DNA of 64,000 nt from contig NZ_JADIVZ010000004.1 in NCBI RefSeq assembly GCF_015319165.1, positions 301,600-365,599 on the forward strand. Direction: 5' to 3'. Under the pieces are notes generated by a model, which was given only the letters and a program-made list of their open reading frames with translations, searched no databases and had not been told where the DNA came from. Numbering within the stretch: the stretch's first letter is position 1; every line of letters begins with the position of its first letter. The DNA comes from Nocardioides acrostichi. Its GTDB lineage: Bacteria; Actinomycetota; Actinomycetes; Propionibacteriales; Nocardioidaceae. Of this stretch, positions 32,004 through 42,195 are shown one piece after another. The position numbers and the translations under genes are program-made.

Positions 32004-32812
32004 CAGACGGCGATGGGGGCCTTGATGACCGGGTGCGGATCGTAGCCCTCGACCGCGATGTGCTCGAGATCGAAGGCGTCGAGGGCGGTGACGGTGGGGT
32101 CGAGGCGCAAGGTCGGCAGCGGGCGGGGCTCACGCGTCAGCTGCTCGCGGGCTTGGTCGAGGTGGTTGAGGTAGAGGTGCGCGTCGCCGAGGGTGTGCAC
32201 GAAGTCGCCGACCCCGAGACCCGTCACCTGCGCCACCATGTGCGTGAGCAGCGCATAGCTGGCGATGTTGAACGGCACGCCGAGGAACACGTCGGCGGAA
32301 CGCTGGTAGAGCTGACACGACAACCGGCCCGGCCCGTCGGGCTGGGGTGCGACGTAGAACTGGAACATCGTGTGGCACGGCGCCAGCGCCATGTCGGGGA
32401 CGTCGGCCACGTTCCAGGCCGAGACGATGTGACGCCGGGAGTCGGGGTTGGTGCGGATCTGCTCGACCACCTGGGCGAGCTGGTCGATGTGGCGGCCCTC
32501 AGGTGTCGGCCACGAGCGCCACTGGGCGCCGTAGACCGGGCCGAGGTCGCCGTTCTCGTCGGCCCACTCGTCCCAGATCGAGATGCCGCGCTCCTGGAGC
32601 CACGTCACGTTGGTGTCGCCGCGCAGGAACCACAGCAGCTCGCCGAACACCGAGCGCGTGTGCACCTTCTTGGTGGTGACCAGCGGGAATCCGGCGGAGA
32701 GGTCGAAGCGCATCTGGTGGCCGAACACCGACAGCGTGCCCGTGCCGGTGCGGTCGCCCTTCTCGACACCCTCGTCGAGGATCCGGGCCAGCAGGTCGAG
32801 GTAGGCGCGCAC
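32003..32812 (-). CDS. thyA: thymidylate synthase ThyA
   Basis: A 269-residue folate-dependent thymidylate synthase. The catalytic cysteine is C146 in [28 protein letters not shown] near residue 21 and the C-terminal folate/dUMP-binding sequences are present. GTG at 32812 (VRAYLDLL) matches the family N-terminus; GTG codons at 32836 and 32842 are alternatives that would overlap the PhzF-like gene. It is coupled to dfrA. Confidence 0.93.
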   Translation of the reverse strand: MRAYLDLLARILDEGVEKGDRTGTGTLSVFGHQMRFDLSAGFPLVTTKKVHTRSVFGELLWFLRGDTNVTWLQERGISIWDEWADENGDLGPVYGAQWRSWPTPEGRHIDQLAQVVEQIRTNPDSRRHIVSAWNVADVPDMALAPCHTMFQFYVAPQPDGPGRLSCQLYQRSADVFLGVPFNIASYALLTHMVAQVTGLGVGDFVHTLGDAHLYLNHLDQAREQLTREPRPLPTLRLDPTVTALDAFDLEHIAVEGYDPHPVIKAPIAV

Positions 32813-32822
32813 GGGGTGAACG

Positions 32823-33689
32823 CTACCGCTGACCACCCTCACGACCGAGGTCGACGGTGCCCTCGATCGTCGTGCGGGTTGCGCCGCCGACCCAGATCGT
32901 GCCGTCGGCCTCGCGGTCGATGTGCACCCGGCCGCGACGGCCCATCACCGTGCCCTGGGCCGCCACATAGCTGGGTGGGAGCGGCAGCGGCGACCCGGCA
33001 TCGGTGAGCCACATCGCGAGCCCGGCGTTGAGGCTGCCGGTCACGGGATCCTCGTCGATGCCCAAGCCGGGGCAGAACGCGCGCACCTCCACGTGGGCCT
33101 CGCCTCCCGCGGCGTGCGGCCCGACCACACCGAGCTCGAGGTCGCCGAACTCCGACCAGCGCGGCCGCAGCGCCAGCACCGTCTCGGCGGAGTCGAGCAC
33201 GAGCCCCATCCAGCCGGGACCGTTGTCGACCCACGTCGCGGACACGATCGCATCGACGCCGATCCCGAGCGCCGCCGCGGCCCGTGAGACGTCCTCGGCG
33301 GCGACCGGTCCGCTGCGCACCAGCGGTGGCGCAGCGAACGCGAGGCCGTCCCGGCGGCTGATCGTGACGAGTCCGGCGCCACACTCCTGCACGACCAGGC
33401 CCTCGGAGGCCGGGGAGCCGCCGTCCTCGAGCCAGGCGTGCGCGGACCCGAGTGTGGGGTGGCCCGCGAACGGCAGCTCGCTCCCCGGGGTGAAGATCCT
33501 CAGCCGGTAGTCGGCGCCCGCCCGCTCGGGCGTGAGCAGGAAGGTGGTCTCCGAGAGGTTGGTCCAGCGCGCGAACGCTGCCATCTGCGCATCGGTCAGG
33601 TCGTCGGCGTCGTGCACGACGGCCACCGGGTTGCCACCCAACGGCTCGGAAGAGAACACATCGACCTGGCGGAAGCGGTGGCGGACCAT
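32823..33689 (-). CDS. PhzF-family isomerase/epimerase-like protein
   Basis: A 288-residue protein of the PhzF/diaminopimelate-epimerase fold. The N-terminus [18 protein letters not shown], the catalytic glutamate E47 in NLSETTFLL, and [12 protein letters not shown] are typical, as is [16 protein letters not shown] in the second half. It is almost certainly an isomerase of unknown substrate; phenazine synthesis is not implied, as no other phz genes occur here. It starts 11 bases after the sigma-like fusion gene stop and ends just before thyA. Confidence 0.88.
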   Translation of the reverse strand: MVRHRFRQVDVFSSEPLGGNPVAVVHDADDLTDAQMAAFARWTNLSETTFLLTPERAGADYRLRIFTPGSELPFAGHPTLGSAHAWLEDGGSPASEGLVVQECGAGLVTISRRDGLAFAAPPLVRSGPVAAEDVSRAAAALGIGVDAIVSATWVDNGPGWMGLVLDSAETVLALRPRWSEFGDLELGVVGPHAAGGEAHVEVRAFCPGLGIDEDPVTGSLNAGLAMWLTDAGSPLPLPPSYVAAQGTVMGRRGRVHIDREADGTIWVGGATRTTIEGTVDLGREGGQR

Positions 33690-33700
33690 GAGGTCATCCT

Positions 33701-35161
33701 CTACCGCGCCAGGAAAGCCGCGCTGTCGGGTCCGAGAACGGAGGTGACCGGGCCGCAGGAGCGCAGCCCGATCTGGCACCGCACCACCGAGACCGCCCCG
33801 GGCGTGGCGTCGGTCGGATCGTCGGGGTCGCCCACCAGGAGCGTCACCTCGACCGCGCCCGTGAACCGGGCGTCGAGCACCCCCTCGGCAGGCAGCCGAC
33901 CGAGCTCGGCCTGGCCGCCCTCACCGGCCCGCAGCACGCTCACCGGACCGTTCGGGCCGCCGTTCGGCACCCGCGTCAGCACGAACTGGGCGCGCGGGGA
34001 CAACTCGGCGCCGACGCCGGGCGCGGTGAGGGAGGCCGTGTAGTTCTGCTCGATGAGCAACCGGTCGGGAGCGACCTGGTAGACAGCACTGTTCGCGACT
34101 TGGTCGAGCAGTGGGCCGCTCTCGAGACCGGAGCCGCTGACCTGGCCGGCTTCGAGATCCCAGACGTGGTTGCCGTCGGCGTCGACATAGGCGAGCAGGG
34201 CGCCGGAGAACCGGACGATGCTCACCGCGGGTCCGTCGCCGCCCCGGCCGCCGTCGTTCACCTCCGCACGACTCGTCACCGCGAGCTGCTGTTCGCCCAC
34301 GATCGCGCCGGAGCTCACGTCGACCACCTCGAGCACCTCGTCCGGTGTGGCGAAGGCGACCCAGCCGAAGGTCGGGCTGGCTCGAAGCCCCACGGCGGCA
34401 TCGGTGCGACCGAGCAACGTCCGGCGACCGCGCGCGTCGATGTGCACGACCCGGTCGAGGGTGTCGACGTACACCGCCCCTCGCCCCATGCCGACCGCGG
34501 CCACGAGGTCGGGCACGTCCGCCACACCGCCGAGCAGGTGCAGCCGTTCGGCGGCGTACCAGACGATGCCGACGTCGTCGGACTGGCGGCGCACCTCGAC
34601 GTGGGTGAGCGGCGGCTCGGGCGCGACCGCGCCGGGCCGCGAGACCCACCACGAGACTCCGCCGACGACCACGAGCCCGGCGAGCAGTGCGGCCAGTCCG
34701 CGCAGGGTGCGACGCCGGGCCGGCGGTGCGACCGCCAGCGAGGGACGGCCCGGCGCCGGTTCCGGCACCGGCATCGCTCCAGCGGCGTCGAGCACCGCGC
34801 GGTGGCTCGGGCTGGGGTCGGGCATGGCGGTGGGCGCCAGCGTCTCCCAGACCAGTGCGGCGCGCTCGCTCGGCCCGAGCACGTCGAGCGTGGGGTGGCT
34901 CGCCGCCGGCTCCCGCTCCCACCACGGCGTCTCGTCGTGCGAGTGCAGCAGCCTGATCTGCGACCAGAGCGCATCGTCGGGGTCGCGGTCGTCGCGCACG
35001 TTCGCCCAATCACGGCGCGCCCGGTCGAGCACGGCGTCGACCAGGAGGGCGGCGTGGCCGACCGGGACGCCCAGCAGGGCGGTGGCCCGAACGAGGGCCG
35101 GACGCCGCGACGCGACGTAGGCGGCGAAGTCCGCCGCGAGGTCGTCGTCGCGGCGGCTCAT
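33701..35161 (-). CDS. degenerate ECF-sigma-like domain fused to a membrane-anchored beta-propeller
   Basis: A 486-residue protein. Residues 11-70 (FAAYVASRRPALVRATALLG ...) read like region 2 of SigE-type ECF sigma factors, and LGPSERAALVWETLAP (95-110) resembles the beginning of region 4, but no recognition helix follows. A single membrane helix at ~154-173 then leads to an extracytoplasmic region of about 300 residues with repeated beta strands (RTLLGRTDAAVGLRASPTFG) that suggests a PQQ/WD-like propeller. Function is unknown; it may be a remnant fusion of a sigma factor with its usual membrane partner. It sits between an 82-residue conserved protein and the PhzF gene, in the gcvT operon. 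Confidence 0.55.
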   Translation of the reverse strand: MSRRDDDLAADFAAYVASRRPALVRATALLGVPVGHAALLVDAVLDRARRDWANVRDDRDPDDALWSQIRLLHSHDETPWWEREPAASHPTLDVLGPSERAALVWETLAPTAMPDPSPSHRAVLDAAGAMPVPEPAPGRPSLAVAPPARRRTLRGLAALLAGLVVVGGVSWWVSRPGAVAPEPPLTHVEVRRQSDDVGIVWYAAERLHLLGGVADVPDLVAAVGMGRGAVYVDTLDRVVHIDARGRRTLLGRTDAAVGLRASPTFGWVAFATPDEVLEVVDVSSGAIVGEQQLAVTSRAEVNDGGRGGDGPAVSIVRFSGALLAYVDADGNHVWDLEAGQVSGSGLESGPLLDQVANSAVYQVAPDRLLIEQNYTASLTAPGVGAELSPRAQFVLTRVPNGGPNGPVSVLRAGEGGQAELGRLPAEGVLDARFTGAVEVTLLVGDPDDPTDATPGAVSVVRCQIGLRSCGPVTSVLGPDSAAFLAR

Positions 35162-35170
35162 CGTGGATCC

Positions 35171-35419
35171 TCAGTGCACGGTGAGGGCCATCGGCCCGTA
35201 GACCTCGCGGTCGATCTCGAGCAGCACCACGGTCTCGACGCCCTCCTCGACCAGCCGCTGCCATTCTTCGCCGAGCCACGACTCGGCGTCGGCCTGGGAG
35301 ACGAACCGCTCGGACTCGGCACCGATCTCGGAGCCGTCGACACCCAGCAGCCGCCACACCCACGGCCTCTCGGACGGGGTGGGTTCGCGGAAGGTGGGGG
35401 GCTGGTCGGGCAGGCTCAT
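35171..35419 (-). CDS. conserved hypothetical protein, 82 residues
   Basis: A small acidic protein with start MSLPDQPP at 35419; its ATG overlaps the gcvT stop (ATGA). It contains [20 protein letters not shown] and [14 protein letters not shown], a pattern of a compact alpha/beta fold seen in small actinobacterial proteins, but I cannot name a family. The tight overlap with gcvT and 9-base spacing to the next gene say it is a genuine expressed gene. Confidence 0.75.
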   Translation of the reverse strand: MSLPDQPPTFREPTPSERPWVWRLLGVDGSEIGAESERFVSQADAESWLGEEWQRLVEEGVETVVLLEIDREVYGPMALTVH

Positions 35420-36525
35420 GCGTTGCTCCCGCGCACCGAGGGCTCGACGAACGGGGGTCTGCACAGTGCGAAGACCTCGCGGCGGCCGCGCACGTCGACC
35501 GACACCTCGGCGTCCGCTGCCACCATCGAGGCGACCAACGCGAGGCCGACGCCTTGTCGCAGCGTCGGGGAGAACGTGCCCGAGGTGACGACGCCGACCG
35601 GCACGTCGGCCGCCAGCCGCACGGACATGCCCGCGCGCGGGATCGCGCGGCCGGTGGCCTTGATGCCTCGCAGCACGCGCGCCGGGCCGGCCTCCTTCTC
35701 AGCGGTCAGCAAGGACTTGCCCCAGAACTGCTGCTTGGACCAGCCGACGGCCCAGCCGAGCCGGGCCTGCACCGGGGTGATGTCGAGGGAGATGTCCTGG
35801 CCGTGCAGCGGGTAGCCCATCTCGGTGCGCAGCGTGTCGCGGGCCCCGAGTCCGCACGGCTGGAGGGCGTAGGTCTCACCGGCGGCGACCAGGGCATCCC
35901 ACAGCGCTACGGCGACGGCGTTGGGGGCGAGGAGCTCGTAGCCTCGCTCGCCGGTGTAGCCGGTACGGCACACCGTGATCTGCGCACCCTCGAAGGGGGC
36001 GGTCACGAAGCTCATGTAGTCGTGGTCGACCGGCAACCCGGCCGCGCGCAGCACCTCGTCGCTCTCCGGGCCCTGCACGGCGAGCACGACGTGGTCGCGG
36101 TGCTCGTCGGTGACGGTGACGCCTTCGGGCGCGGCGGCCGCGAGACGTCGCGCCACCTCGGCGGTGTTGGCGGCGTTCGGCACCAGCAGGAGGTCGTCGT
36201 CGGCGTGGAGGTAGACGATGAGGTCGTCGACGACGCCGCCGGTCGCGTCGTCGCAGCACAACGTGTACTGCGCCTGCCCGGCGCCGATGCGGGCGAGGTC
36301 GTTGGTCAGCGTGCGGTTGACCAGGTCGGCCGCCCCGGCTCCGCGGATGCGGATCTTGCCCAGGTGCGAGACGTCGAAGAGGCCGACCGTGCCACGCACG
36401 GCCCCGTGCTCCTTGACCACGCCGCCGCCGGCGTACTCCAGCGGCATCGACCAGCCGCCGAACTCGGCGAACTTCGCCCCCAGCGCCTCGTGCCGCTCAT
36501 GCAGGGGGGAGGTCAGCAACGCCAT
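35416..36525 (-). CDS. gcvT: glycine cleavage system aminomethyltransferase (T protein)
   Basis: A 369-residue T protein that transfers the methylene group from lipoylated H protein to tetrahydrofolate, releasing ammonia. [31 protein letters not shown], the folate-binding [17 protein letters not shown] and GYTGERGYE are present. Start ATG at 36525 matches the family. It is divergent from pepA with a 65-base gap and leads a leftward run through the PhzF and thyA genes. No glycine riboswitch fits in the short upstream gap. Confidence 0.95.
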   Translation of the reverse strand: MALLTSPLHERHEALGAKFAEFGGWSMPLEYAGGGVVKEHGAVRGTVGLFDVSHLGKIRIRGAGAADLVNRTLTNDLARIGAGQAQYTLCCDDATGGVVDDLIVYLHADDDLLLVPNAANTAEVARRLAAAAPEGVTVTDEHRDHVVLAVQGPESDEVLRAAGLPVDHDYMSFVTAPFEGAQITVCRTGYTGERGYELLAPNAVAVALWDALVAAGETYALQPCGLGARDTLRTEMGYPLHGQDISLDITPVQARLGWAVGWSKQQFWGKSLLTAEKEAGPARVLRGIKATGRAIPRAGMSVRLAADVPVGVVTSGTFSPTLRQGVGLALVASMVAADAEVSVDVRGRREVFALCRPPFVEPSVRGSNA

Positions 36526-36590
36526 GCGGGCGACCCTACCGTCACGACCGGCACCCGCCCGGTGACCTCCTCGACGCTATCGTCGCGGCC

Positions 36591-38135
36591 GTGACCTCAC
36601 TCAGTCTGCGCAACGCCAGCCCCGCGAAGTCCAAGGCCGATGCCGTCGTCGTGGGCGTGACCACCTCCCCGGCCCCCAAGCGTCGCCGCACCAACGCGAG
36701 CGGCCCCGACGTCGTGCTGGCTCCCGGTGCGGACGACGTGGCGGCCGCCTACGGTCGCAAGCTCAGCCCGCTGCTGGCCTCCCTCGGGGTCAACGGCAAG
36801 GCCGGCGAGGTCCACTCGGTGCCCACGAGCGGAGCGATCAACGCTCCGCTGCTGGTGCTGGTGGGGCTCGGCCCCGAGGTCACTCCCGACGCGGTACGGC
36901 GGGCGGCGGGCGTCGCCGCGCGCTCCGTGCCGAACGCGGCGAGCGCCGCCCTGGCCCTCCCCGCCGACTCCCCCGAGCTCGTGCGCGCAGCCGCCGAGGG
37001 CTGGCTGCTCGGCGGCTACACCTTCACCGCCTTCAAGGGGTCGGACGTCACGCCGCGCCCGACCGGTCCGAGCGAGGTCGTCGTCCTCACCTCGGCGGCG
37101 CGGCGCAAGGAGACCCAGCAGGCGCTGACCGAGGCCGAGGTGCTGGCCGAAGCGGTCGCCGGGGCCCGCTCGTGGGTCAACACACCGCCCGGCGACTTCA
37201 CTCCCCCGCGTTTTGCCGACGCCGTGCTCGAGGCGACGGCCGATCTCACCTCCGGGCGCGGTGCGCCGCTCGAGATCACCGTGCTCGACGAGAAGAGGCT
37301 CGCCGAGCTCGGCTGCGGCGGCATCCTGGGCGTGGGCCAGGGCTCAGACGCCCCGCCGCGGCTGGTCGAGATCAGCTACGCACCGAAGGGCGCTCAGGCG
37401 CATCTGGCCCTGGTGGGCAAGGGCATCACCTTCGACTCCGGCGGCCTCTCCATCAAGCCCGCCGCATCGATGAAGGAGATGAAGTCCGACATGGCCGGCG
37501 CAGCCGCTGTCGTGCAGGCGACCATCGCCATCGCCAGGCTGGGTCTGCCGATCCGGGTCAGTTGCTTCGCGCCGATGGCCGAGAACATGGTCTCGGGCCG
37601 CTCGATGCGGCCGGGCGACGTGCTCACGATGTACGGCGGCAAGACCGTCGAGGTGCAGAACACCGATGCCGAGGGTCGCCTCGTGCTGGCCGACGCGCTC
37701 GTGCGCGCGACCGAGATGTCGCCCGACGTGATCCTCGACGTCGCGACCCTCACGGGCGCGATGGTCATGGCGCTGGGCGACCGCGTCAGCGGCGTCATGG
37801 GCGGCGACGACGTCGTGCCCGGCGTGCTCGCGGCGTCCGAGGTCGCGGGCGAGGCGATGTGGCACATGCCGCTGCCCGAGGAGATGAAGCAGCGGGTGCT
37901 CTCCTCGAAGATCGCCGACGTCATGCAGCACGACTGGGTGCGCTGGGGTGGTGGCCTCTTCGCCGGCGCGTTCCTGCGGGAGTTCACCGCCGGCAAGCCC
38001 TGGGCACACCTCGACATCGCCGGCCCCTCGTTCAACTCCGGCAGTCCCTGGGGCCACGTGACCAACGGCGGCACCGGCGTGGCCGTCACCACCCTCGTCG
38101 AGTACGCCCGCTCCCTGTCGGCCACCGCTGGTTGA
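36591..38135 (+). CDS. pepA: leucyl aminopeptidase, M17 family
   Basis: A 514-residue cytosolic aminopeptidase with two metals. The C-terminal catalytic domain has VGKGITFDSGGLSIKP with K277 and D282, MKSDMAGAA, and the signature NTDAEGR at 357-363. GTG at 36591 is the start. The last codon and TGA stop (GGTTGA) fall inside the first unit of a tandem 43-base repeat that follows. Its position next to gcvT and before the lipoamide genes is conserved in actinobacteria. Confidence 0.95.
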   Translation: MTSLSLRNASPAKSKADAVVVGVTTSPAPKRRRTNASGPDVVLAPGADDVAAAYGRKLSPLLASLGVNGKAGEVHSVPTSGAINAPLLVLVGLGPEVTPDAVRRAAGVAARSVPNAASAALALPADSPELVRAAAEGWLLGGYTFTAFKGSDVTPRPTGPSEVVVLTSAARRKETQQALTEAEVLAEAVAGARSWVNTPPGDFTPPRFADAVLEATADLTSGRGAPLEITVLDEKRLAELGCGGILGVGQGSDAPPRLVEISYAPKGAQAHLALVGKGITFDSGGLSIKPAASMKEMKSDMAGAAAVVQATIAIARLGLPIRVSCFAPMAENMVSGRSMRPGDVLTMYGGKTVEVQNTDAEGRLVLADALVRATEMSPDVILDVATLTGAMVMALGDRVSGVMGGDDVVPGVLAASEVAGEAMWHMPLPEEMKQRVLSSKIADVMQHDWVRWGGGLFAGAFLREFTAGKPWAHLDIAGPSFNSGSPWGHVTNGGTGVAVTTLVEYARSLSATAG

Positions 38136-38338
38136 GCCGCGAGGAGCGCCAGCGACGAGCGCGTCCGCCGGTGGTTGAGCCGCGAGGAGCGCCAGCGACG
38201 AGCGCGTCCGCCGGTGGTTGAGCCGCGAGGAGCGCCAGCGACGAGCGCGTCGAAACCCGGCGACTGTGAAAGCGACGCTGCTTTCCACCTCACCGGGTTT
38301 CGACACGGGACTCGGCTAGCGCCTCGCCCGGCCCAACT
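38130..38338. repeat. GGTTGAGCC-type repeat: three 43-bp tandem units plus inverted arm
   Basis: Three nearly identical 43-base units start at 38130, 38173 and 38216 (GGTTGAGCCGCGAGGAGCGC ...). The last ends CGTCGAAACCC, followed by a ~35-base spacer and an inverted, decayed arm beginning GGGTTTCGACACG at 38294. The element lies between convergent pepA and the 120-residue gene, and supplies the pepA stop codon. The spacer resembles that of the element at 50512. Confidence 0.85.
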
Positions 38339-38350
38339 ATCGGAGGGTGG

Positions 38351-38713
38351 TCAGTCGCCTATTCCTTGTTGCTTCTTGCGCTTGTTGTACTCGCGCATCC
38401 GCTGCGGCACCCCCACGACGGCGGCATCGTAGGACGGCACCTGGTGGCGGTTGCAGAACTCGTGGGCCCACCTCACCGAAGGCACCCGGCGCCGGGTCCA
38501 CTCGCCGTCGTGGGCGACCAGCAGCAGGGTCACGTCGCTGACTGCGGTGCGCGGCTCGACGAACCCCTCGACACCACGACGGGCACCGACCCAGGTGCGC
38601 AAGTGGTCGACGTCGGCACCGTCTGCGGCACGCACCGTGGTGGAGCCGGTGCGGTAGCCGTCCTTCGCCGGCCGACGCACACGCGGCCTGCGGAACCGGT
38701 CGAGAAGTCCCAT
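38351..38713 (-). CDS. conserved hypothetical basic protein, 120 residues
   Basis: Start MGLLDRFRRPRVRR; rich in arginine, with VRAADGADVDHLRTWVGARR and SVRWAHEFCNRHQVPSYDAAVVG. A C-terminal tail of lysine and glutamine (NKRKKQQGIGD) ends the protein. I do not recognise a named family; the coding strand is supported by composition and by the absence of another candidate between pepA and lpdA. It is convergent with pepA and divergent from lpdA. Function unknown. Confidence 0.65.
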   Translation of the reverse strand: MGLLDRFRRPRVRRPAKDGYRTGSTTVRAADGADVDHLRTWVGARRGVEGFVEPRTAVSDVTLLLVAHDGEWTRRRVPSVRWAHEFCNRHQVPSYDAAVVGVPQRMREYNKRKKQQGIGD

Positions 38714-38802
38714 GGGTCCAGTCTGCCGCACCGACGTGCAAGGATGGACGGGTCCGGCCGTCGGGACGCCGGATGAGAGGTTCGAGGGAGAGAAGGCGCT
38801 AG

Positions 38803-40227
38803 GTGGCCGACGACGTCCGCGGAGGTGGGCCCACAGGGGTCGACGCTGACTTCGACGTACTGATTCTCGGTGCGGGATCCGGAGGCTACGCCTGCGCGCT
38901 GCGCGCGGCGCAGCTCGGCCTCTCGGTCGCCCTCGTCGAGCGCGACCAGCTCGGCGGCACCTGCCTGCACGTGGGGTGCATCCCCACCAAGGCGCTGCTG
39001 CACGCGGCCGAGATCGCCGACTCGGCGCAGGAGGCCGACCAGTTCGGCGTGCGCGCGAGCTTCGACGGCGTCGACATGCCCGGCGTGCACCGCTACAAGG
39101 ACGCCGTCGTCGGCCGGCTCTTCAAGGGTCTCACCGGTCTGGTCTCCTCCCGTGGCGTCACGGTCGTCGAGGGCTCCGGTCGGCTGAGCGGCTCGCGCGA
39201 GGTCACCGTGGCCACGCCCGACGGCGAGAGCCGGGTACTGCGCGGGCGTCACGTCGTCCTCGCCACGGGGTCGACGCCGCGCACCCTGCCCGGTCTCGAG
39301 ATCGACGGCGAGCGCATCGTCTCCTCCGAGCACGCCCTGCGCCTGGACCACGTGCCCGCGAAGGCGATCGTGCTCGGAGGCGGTGTGATCGGGTGTGAGT
39401 TCGCCAGCGTGTGGCGCTCCTTCGGCGCCGAGGTCACCATCGTCGAGGCGCTCCCCCGACTCGTCGCCGGCGAGGACTCCGACTCCTCCAAGCAGCTCGA
39501 GCGCGCCTTCCGCAAGCGCGGCATCAAGGCGCTCACGAACACCCGCTTCTCCTCCGCCAAGGCGAGCGACGACGGCGTGCACGTCACGCTCGAGGGCGGC
39601 GACACCCTCGAGGCCGACGTGCTGCTGGTCGCCGTCGGCCGCGGGCCCGTCACCGAGGGGCTCGGCTTCACCGAACAGGGCATCACCGTCGATCGCGGCT
39701 TCGTGCCCACCGACCAGATGTGCCGCACGAACGTCGACGGCGTCTACGCGGTCGGCGACATCGTGCCCGGCCTCCAGCTCGCGCACCGCGGTTTCGCCCA
39801 GGGCATCCTCGTGGCCGAGCACATCGCCGGGCTCGAGCCCCAGCCCATCGACGAGGCCGGCATCCCGCGCGTCACCTACTGCCGTCCCGAGGTCGCCTCC
39901 GTGGGCCTCGACGAGGCACGCGCCCGGGAGGTGCACGGTGACGCCGTCGAGACCCTCACCTACGACCTCGGCGGCAACGGCAAGAGCCAGATCCTCAAGA
40001 CCCAGGGGTCGGTGAAGCTGGTGCGCGTCGTCGACGGCCCGGTCCTCGGAGTCCACCTGGTGGGTGACCGCGTCGGCGAGCTGATCGGCGAGGCTCAGCT
40101 CATCTACGGGTGGGAGGCCCACGCCGACGACGTCGCCCCGCTCGTGCACGCCCACCCCACCCAGAACGAGGCTCTGGGCGAGGCACACCTCGCCCTGGCC
40201 GGCAAGCCCCTGCACGCCCACTCCTGA
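38803..40227 (+). CDS. lpdA: dihydrolipoyl dehydrogenase (E3)
   Basis: A 474-residue flavoprotein that reoxidises lipoamide in 2-oxo acid dehydrogenase and glycine cleavage complexes. FAD-binding [12 protein letters not shown] begins at 21; redox cysteines C54 and C59 are in [15 protein letters not shown]; a second Rossmann motif [10 protein letters not shown] binds NAD; the C-terminal [13 protein letters not shown] carries the catalytic histidine-glutamate pair. GTG at 38803 is the start. It lies 52 bases before the E2 gene and is likely co-transcribed. Confidence 0.95.
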   Translation: MADDVRGGGPTGVDADFDVLILGAGSGGYACALRAAQLGLSVALVERDQLGGTCLHVGCIPTKALLHAAEIADSAQEADQFGVRASFDGVDMPGVHRYKDAVVGRLFKGLTGLVSSRGVTVVEGSGRLSGSREVTVATPDGESRVLRGRHVVLATGSTPRTLPGLEIDGERIVSSEHALRLDHVPAKAIVLGGGVIGCEFASVWRSFGAEVTIVEALPRLVAGEDSDSSKQLERAFRKRGIKALTNTRFSSAKASDDGVHVTLEGGDTLEADVLLVAVGRGPVTEGLGFTEQGITVDRGFVPTDQMCRTNVDGVYAVGDIVPGLQLAHRGFAQGILVAEHIAGLEPQPIDEAGIPRVTYCRPEVASVGLDEARAREVHGDAVETLTYDLGGNGKSQILKTQGSVKLVRVVDGPVLGVHLVGDRVGELIGEAQLIYGWEAHADDVAPLVHAHPTQNEALGEAHLALAGKPLHAHS

Positions 40228-40279
40228 CCACCGCACGACCCCGCACACGACCCCGCACACGACCGAGCGAAGGAACCGC

Positions 40280-42106
40280 ATGGCCACCGAAGTCAACCTC
40301 CCGGCACTGGGTGAGTCCGTCACCGAGGGCACCGTCACCCGCTGGCTGAAGTCCGTCGGCGACGAGGTCGCCGTCGACGAGCCGCTGCTGGAGGTCTCCA
40401 CCGACAAGGTCGACACCGAGATCCCCTCCCCCGTCGCCGGCACCCTGCTCGAGATCAAGGCCGAGGAGGACGACACCGTCGAGGTCGGTGCCGTGCTCGC
40501 CCTCATCGGTGACTCCGACGAGGCCGGCTCCGGTGGCGAGACGGACGACGACTCCGGCGAGTCCGCCGACGAGTCCGCCACCCCGGAGGCCGAGCCTGCC
40601 GACGAGGAAGAGGCCGAGAAGAAGGCCGAGCAGGAGGAGCAGGCGGTCGAGGAGACCGGCGACCTGCCCCCGGGCGACGAGACCCCCGAGGCCGAGAAGT
40701 CGGGTGAGTCCGGCGGCTCGGGCGGCTCCGGCGGCGGGTCGGGAACGCCGGTGACGCTGCCCGCGCTGGGCGAGTCGGTCACCGAGGGCACCGTCACCCG
40801 CTGGCTGAAGTCGGTCGGCGACGAGGTCGCCGTCGACGAGCCGCTGCTGGAGGTCTCCACCGACAAGGTCGACACCGAGATCCCCTCCCCCGTCGCCGGC
40901 ACCCTGCTGGAGATCAAGGTCTCCGAGGACGAGACCGTCGAGGTGGGCGCCGAGCTGGCCGTCGTCGGTGACGGCTCGGCCGCACCGGCCGAGGAGAAGC
41001 CGAAGCCGGAGCCCGAGGAGAAGTCCGAGCCGGAGCCCGAGAAGGAGTCCGAGCCGACCCAGGACGAGGGCGAGCAGCCCGAGCCCACCAAGGCGCGCGA
41101 CCCCGAGCCCGCGCCGAGCGCCCAGACCGACCCGCCGCGTCAGGAGTCCTCCTCCAAGACCGACGGTGGCGGCTACGTGACTCCGCTGGTGCGCAAGCTC
41201 GCCGATCAGCACGGCGTCGACCTGAGCACGGTCGAGGGCACCGGCGTGGGCGGGCGCATCCGCAAGCAGGACGTGCTGGCTGCGGCCGAGGCCGCCAAGG
41301 CACCCGCCGCCGCGCCGGCAGCGCCCGCTGCGGCGTCCTCCGCCCCCGCGGCGAAGCCGACTCCCGGTACCGCGGTGCCGGTCAACCCGTCGCCGCTGCG
41401 AGGCACCACGGAGAAGATGTCGCGCCTGCGCACGATCATCGCCAAGCGCATGAAGGAGTCGCTCGACACCTCCGCGCAGCTGACCCAGGTCGTCGAGGTC
41501 GACGTCACCAACGTGGCGCGACTGCGCAACGCGACGAAGGACGACTTCGCCGCACGCGAGGGCGTGAAGCTGAGCTACCTGCCGTTCTTCGCCAAGGCGG
41601 CGATCGACTCGCTCAAGCAGCACCCCAAGCTCAACGCGACGATCGACGACGAGGCGGGCGAGGTCACCTTCCACGACGTCGAGAACCTCGCGTTGGCCGT
41701 CGACACCGACAAGGGCCTGCTCACCCCGGTCGTCAAGGACGCCGGCGACCTCTCGATCTCAGGCCTGGCCAAGAAGATCGCCGACGTCGCCGAGCGCACC
41801 CGAACCAACAAGATCGGGCCCGACGACCTCTCCGGCGGTACGTTCACCATCACGAACCTCGGCAGCGTCGGCGCGCTGTGGGACACCCCGATCATCAACC
41901 AGCCGCAGGTCGCGATCCTCGGCCCGGGCGCGGTGGTGAAGCGTCCCGTCGTGATCGACGACGCCAACCTGGGCGAGACGATCGCGGTGCGGCACATGGT
42001 CTACCTCGCGCTCACCTACGACCACCGCCTGGTCGACGGAGCCGATGCCGGTCGGTTCCTCCAGGAGGTCAAGCAGCGTCTGGAGTCGGGCTCCTTCGAG
42101 GTCTAG
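40280..42106 (+). CDS. sucB: 2-oxo acid dehydrogenase E2 component, dihydrolipoamide succinyl/acetyltransferase
   Basis: A 608-residue acyltransferase core. Two lipoyl domains (1-78 and 157-232) carry lipoyl lysines K43 and K196 within [16 protein letters not shown] Glu/Pro-rich linker precedes a peripheral subunit-binding domain (299-336, [18 protein letters not shown]) and the catalytic domain with the active-site motif YDHRLVDG near the end. In actinobacteria this single E2 serves the pyruvate complex and the name sucB/dlaT varies. Lipoylation depends on LipB and LipA encoded downstream. Confidence 0.93.
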   Translation: MATEVNLPALGESVTEGTVTRWLKSVGDEVAVDEPLLEVSTDKVDTEIPSPVAGTLLEIKAEEDDTVEVGAVLALIGDSDEAGSGGETDDDSGESADESATPEAEPADEEEAEKKAEQEEQAVEETGDLPPGDETPEAEKSGESGGSGGSGGGSGTPVTLPALGESVTEGTVTRWLKSVGDEVAVDEPLLEVSTDKVDTEIPSPVAGTLLEIKVSEDETVEVGAELAVVGDGSAAPAEEKPKPEPEEKSEPEPEKESEPTQDEGEQPEPTKARDPEPAPSAQTDPPRQESSSKTDGGGYVTPLVRKLADQHGVDLSTVEGTGVGGRIRKQDVLAAAEAAKAPAAAPAAPAAASSAPAAKPTPGTAVPVNPSPLRGTTEKMSRLRTIIAKRMKESLDTSAQLTQVVEVDVTNVARLRNATKDDFAAREGVKLSYLPFFAKAAIDSLKQHPKLNATIDDEAGEVTFHDVENLALAVDTDKGLLTPVVKDAGDLSISGLAKKIADVAERTRTNKIGPDDLSGGTFTITNLGSVGALWDTPIINQPQVAILGPGAVVKRPVVIDDANLGETIAVRHMVYLALTYDHRLVDGADAGRFLQEVKQRLESGSFEV

Positions 42107-42195
42107 AACCCAGCACGCAGGACTGTGGCCGGGGGGCCTCTCGGGACAGAAAATGGGAGGCGGTTGTCGGTGGTGACCCGTAGTTTCGGATCATC

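Noticed and set aside
32823..33689. Phenazine biosynthesis locus
   Set aside because: Only a PhzF-fold protein is present, with no other phz gene; such proteins are widespread isomerases.
33701..35161. A true ECF sigma factor
   Set aside because: It lacks a region 4 recognition helix and continues into a membrane helix, so it cannot act as a normal sigma factor.
36526..36590. Glycine riboswitch before gcvT
   Set aside because: The 65-base divergent gap is too short for the aptamer and shows no fitting motifs.
38130..38258. CRISPR array made of 43-bp repeats
   Set aside because: Units are directly tandem with no unique spacers, and no cas gene is near.
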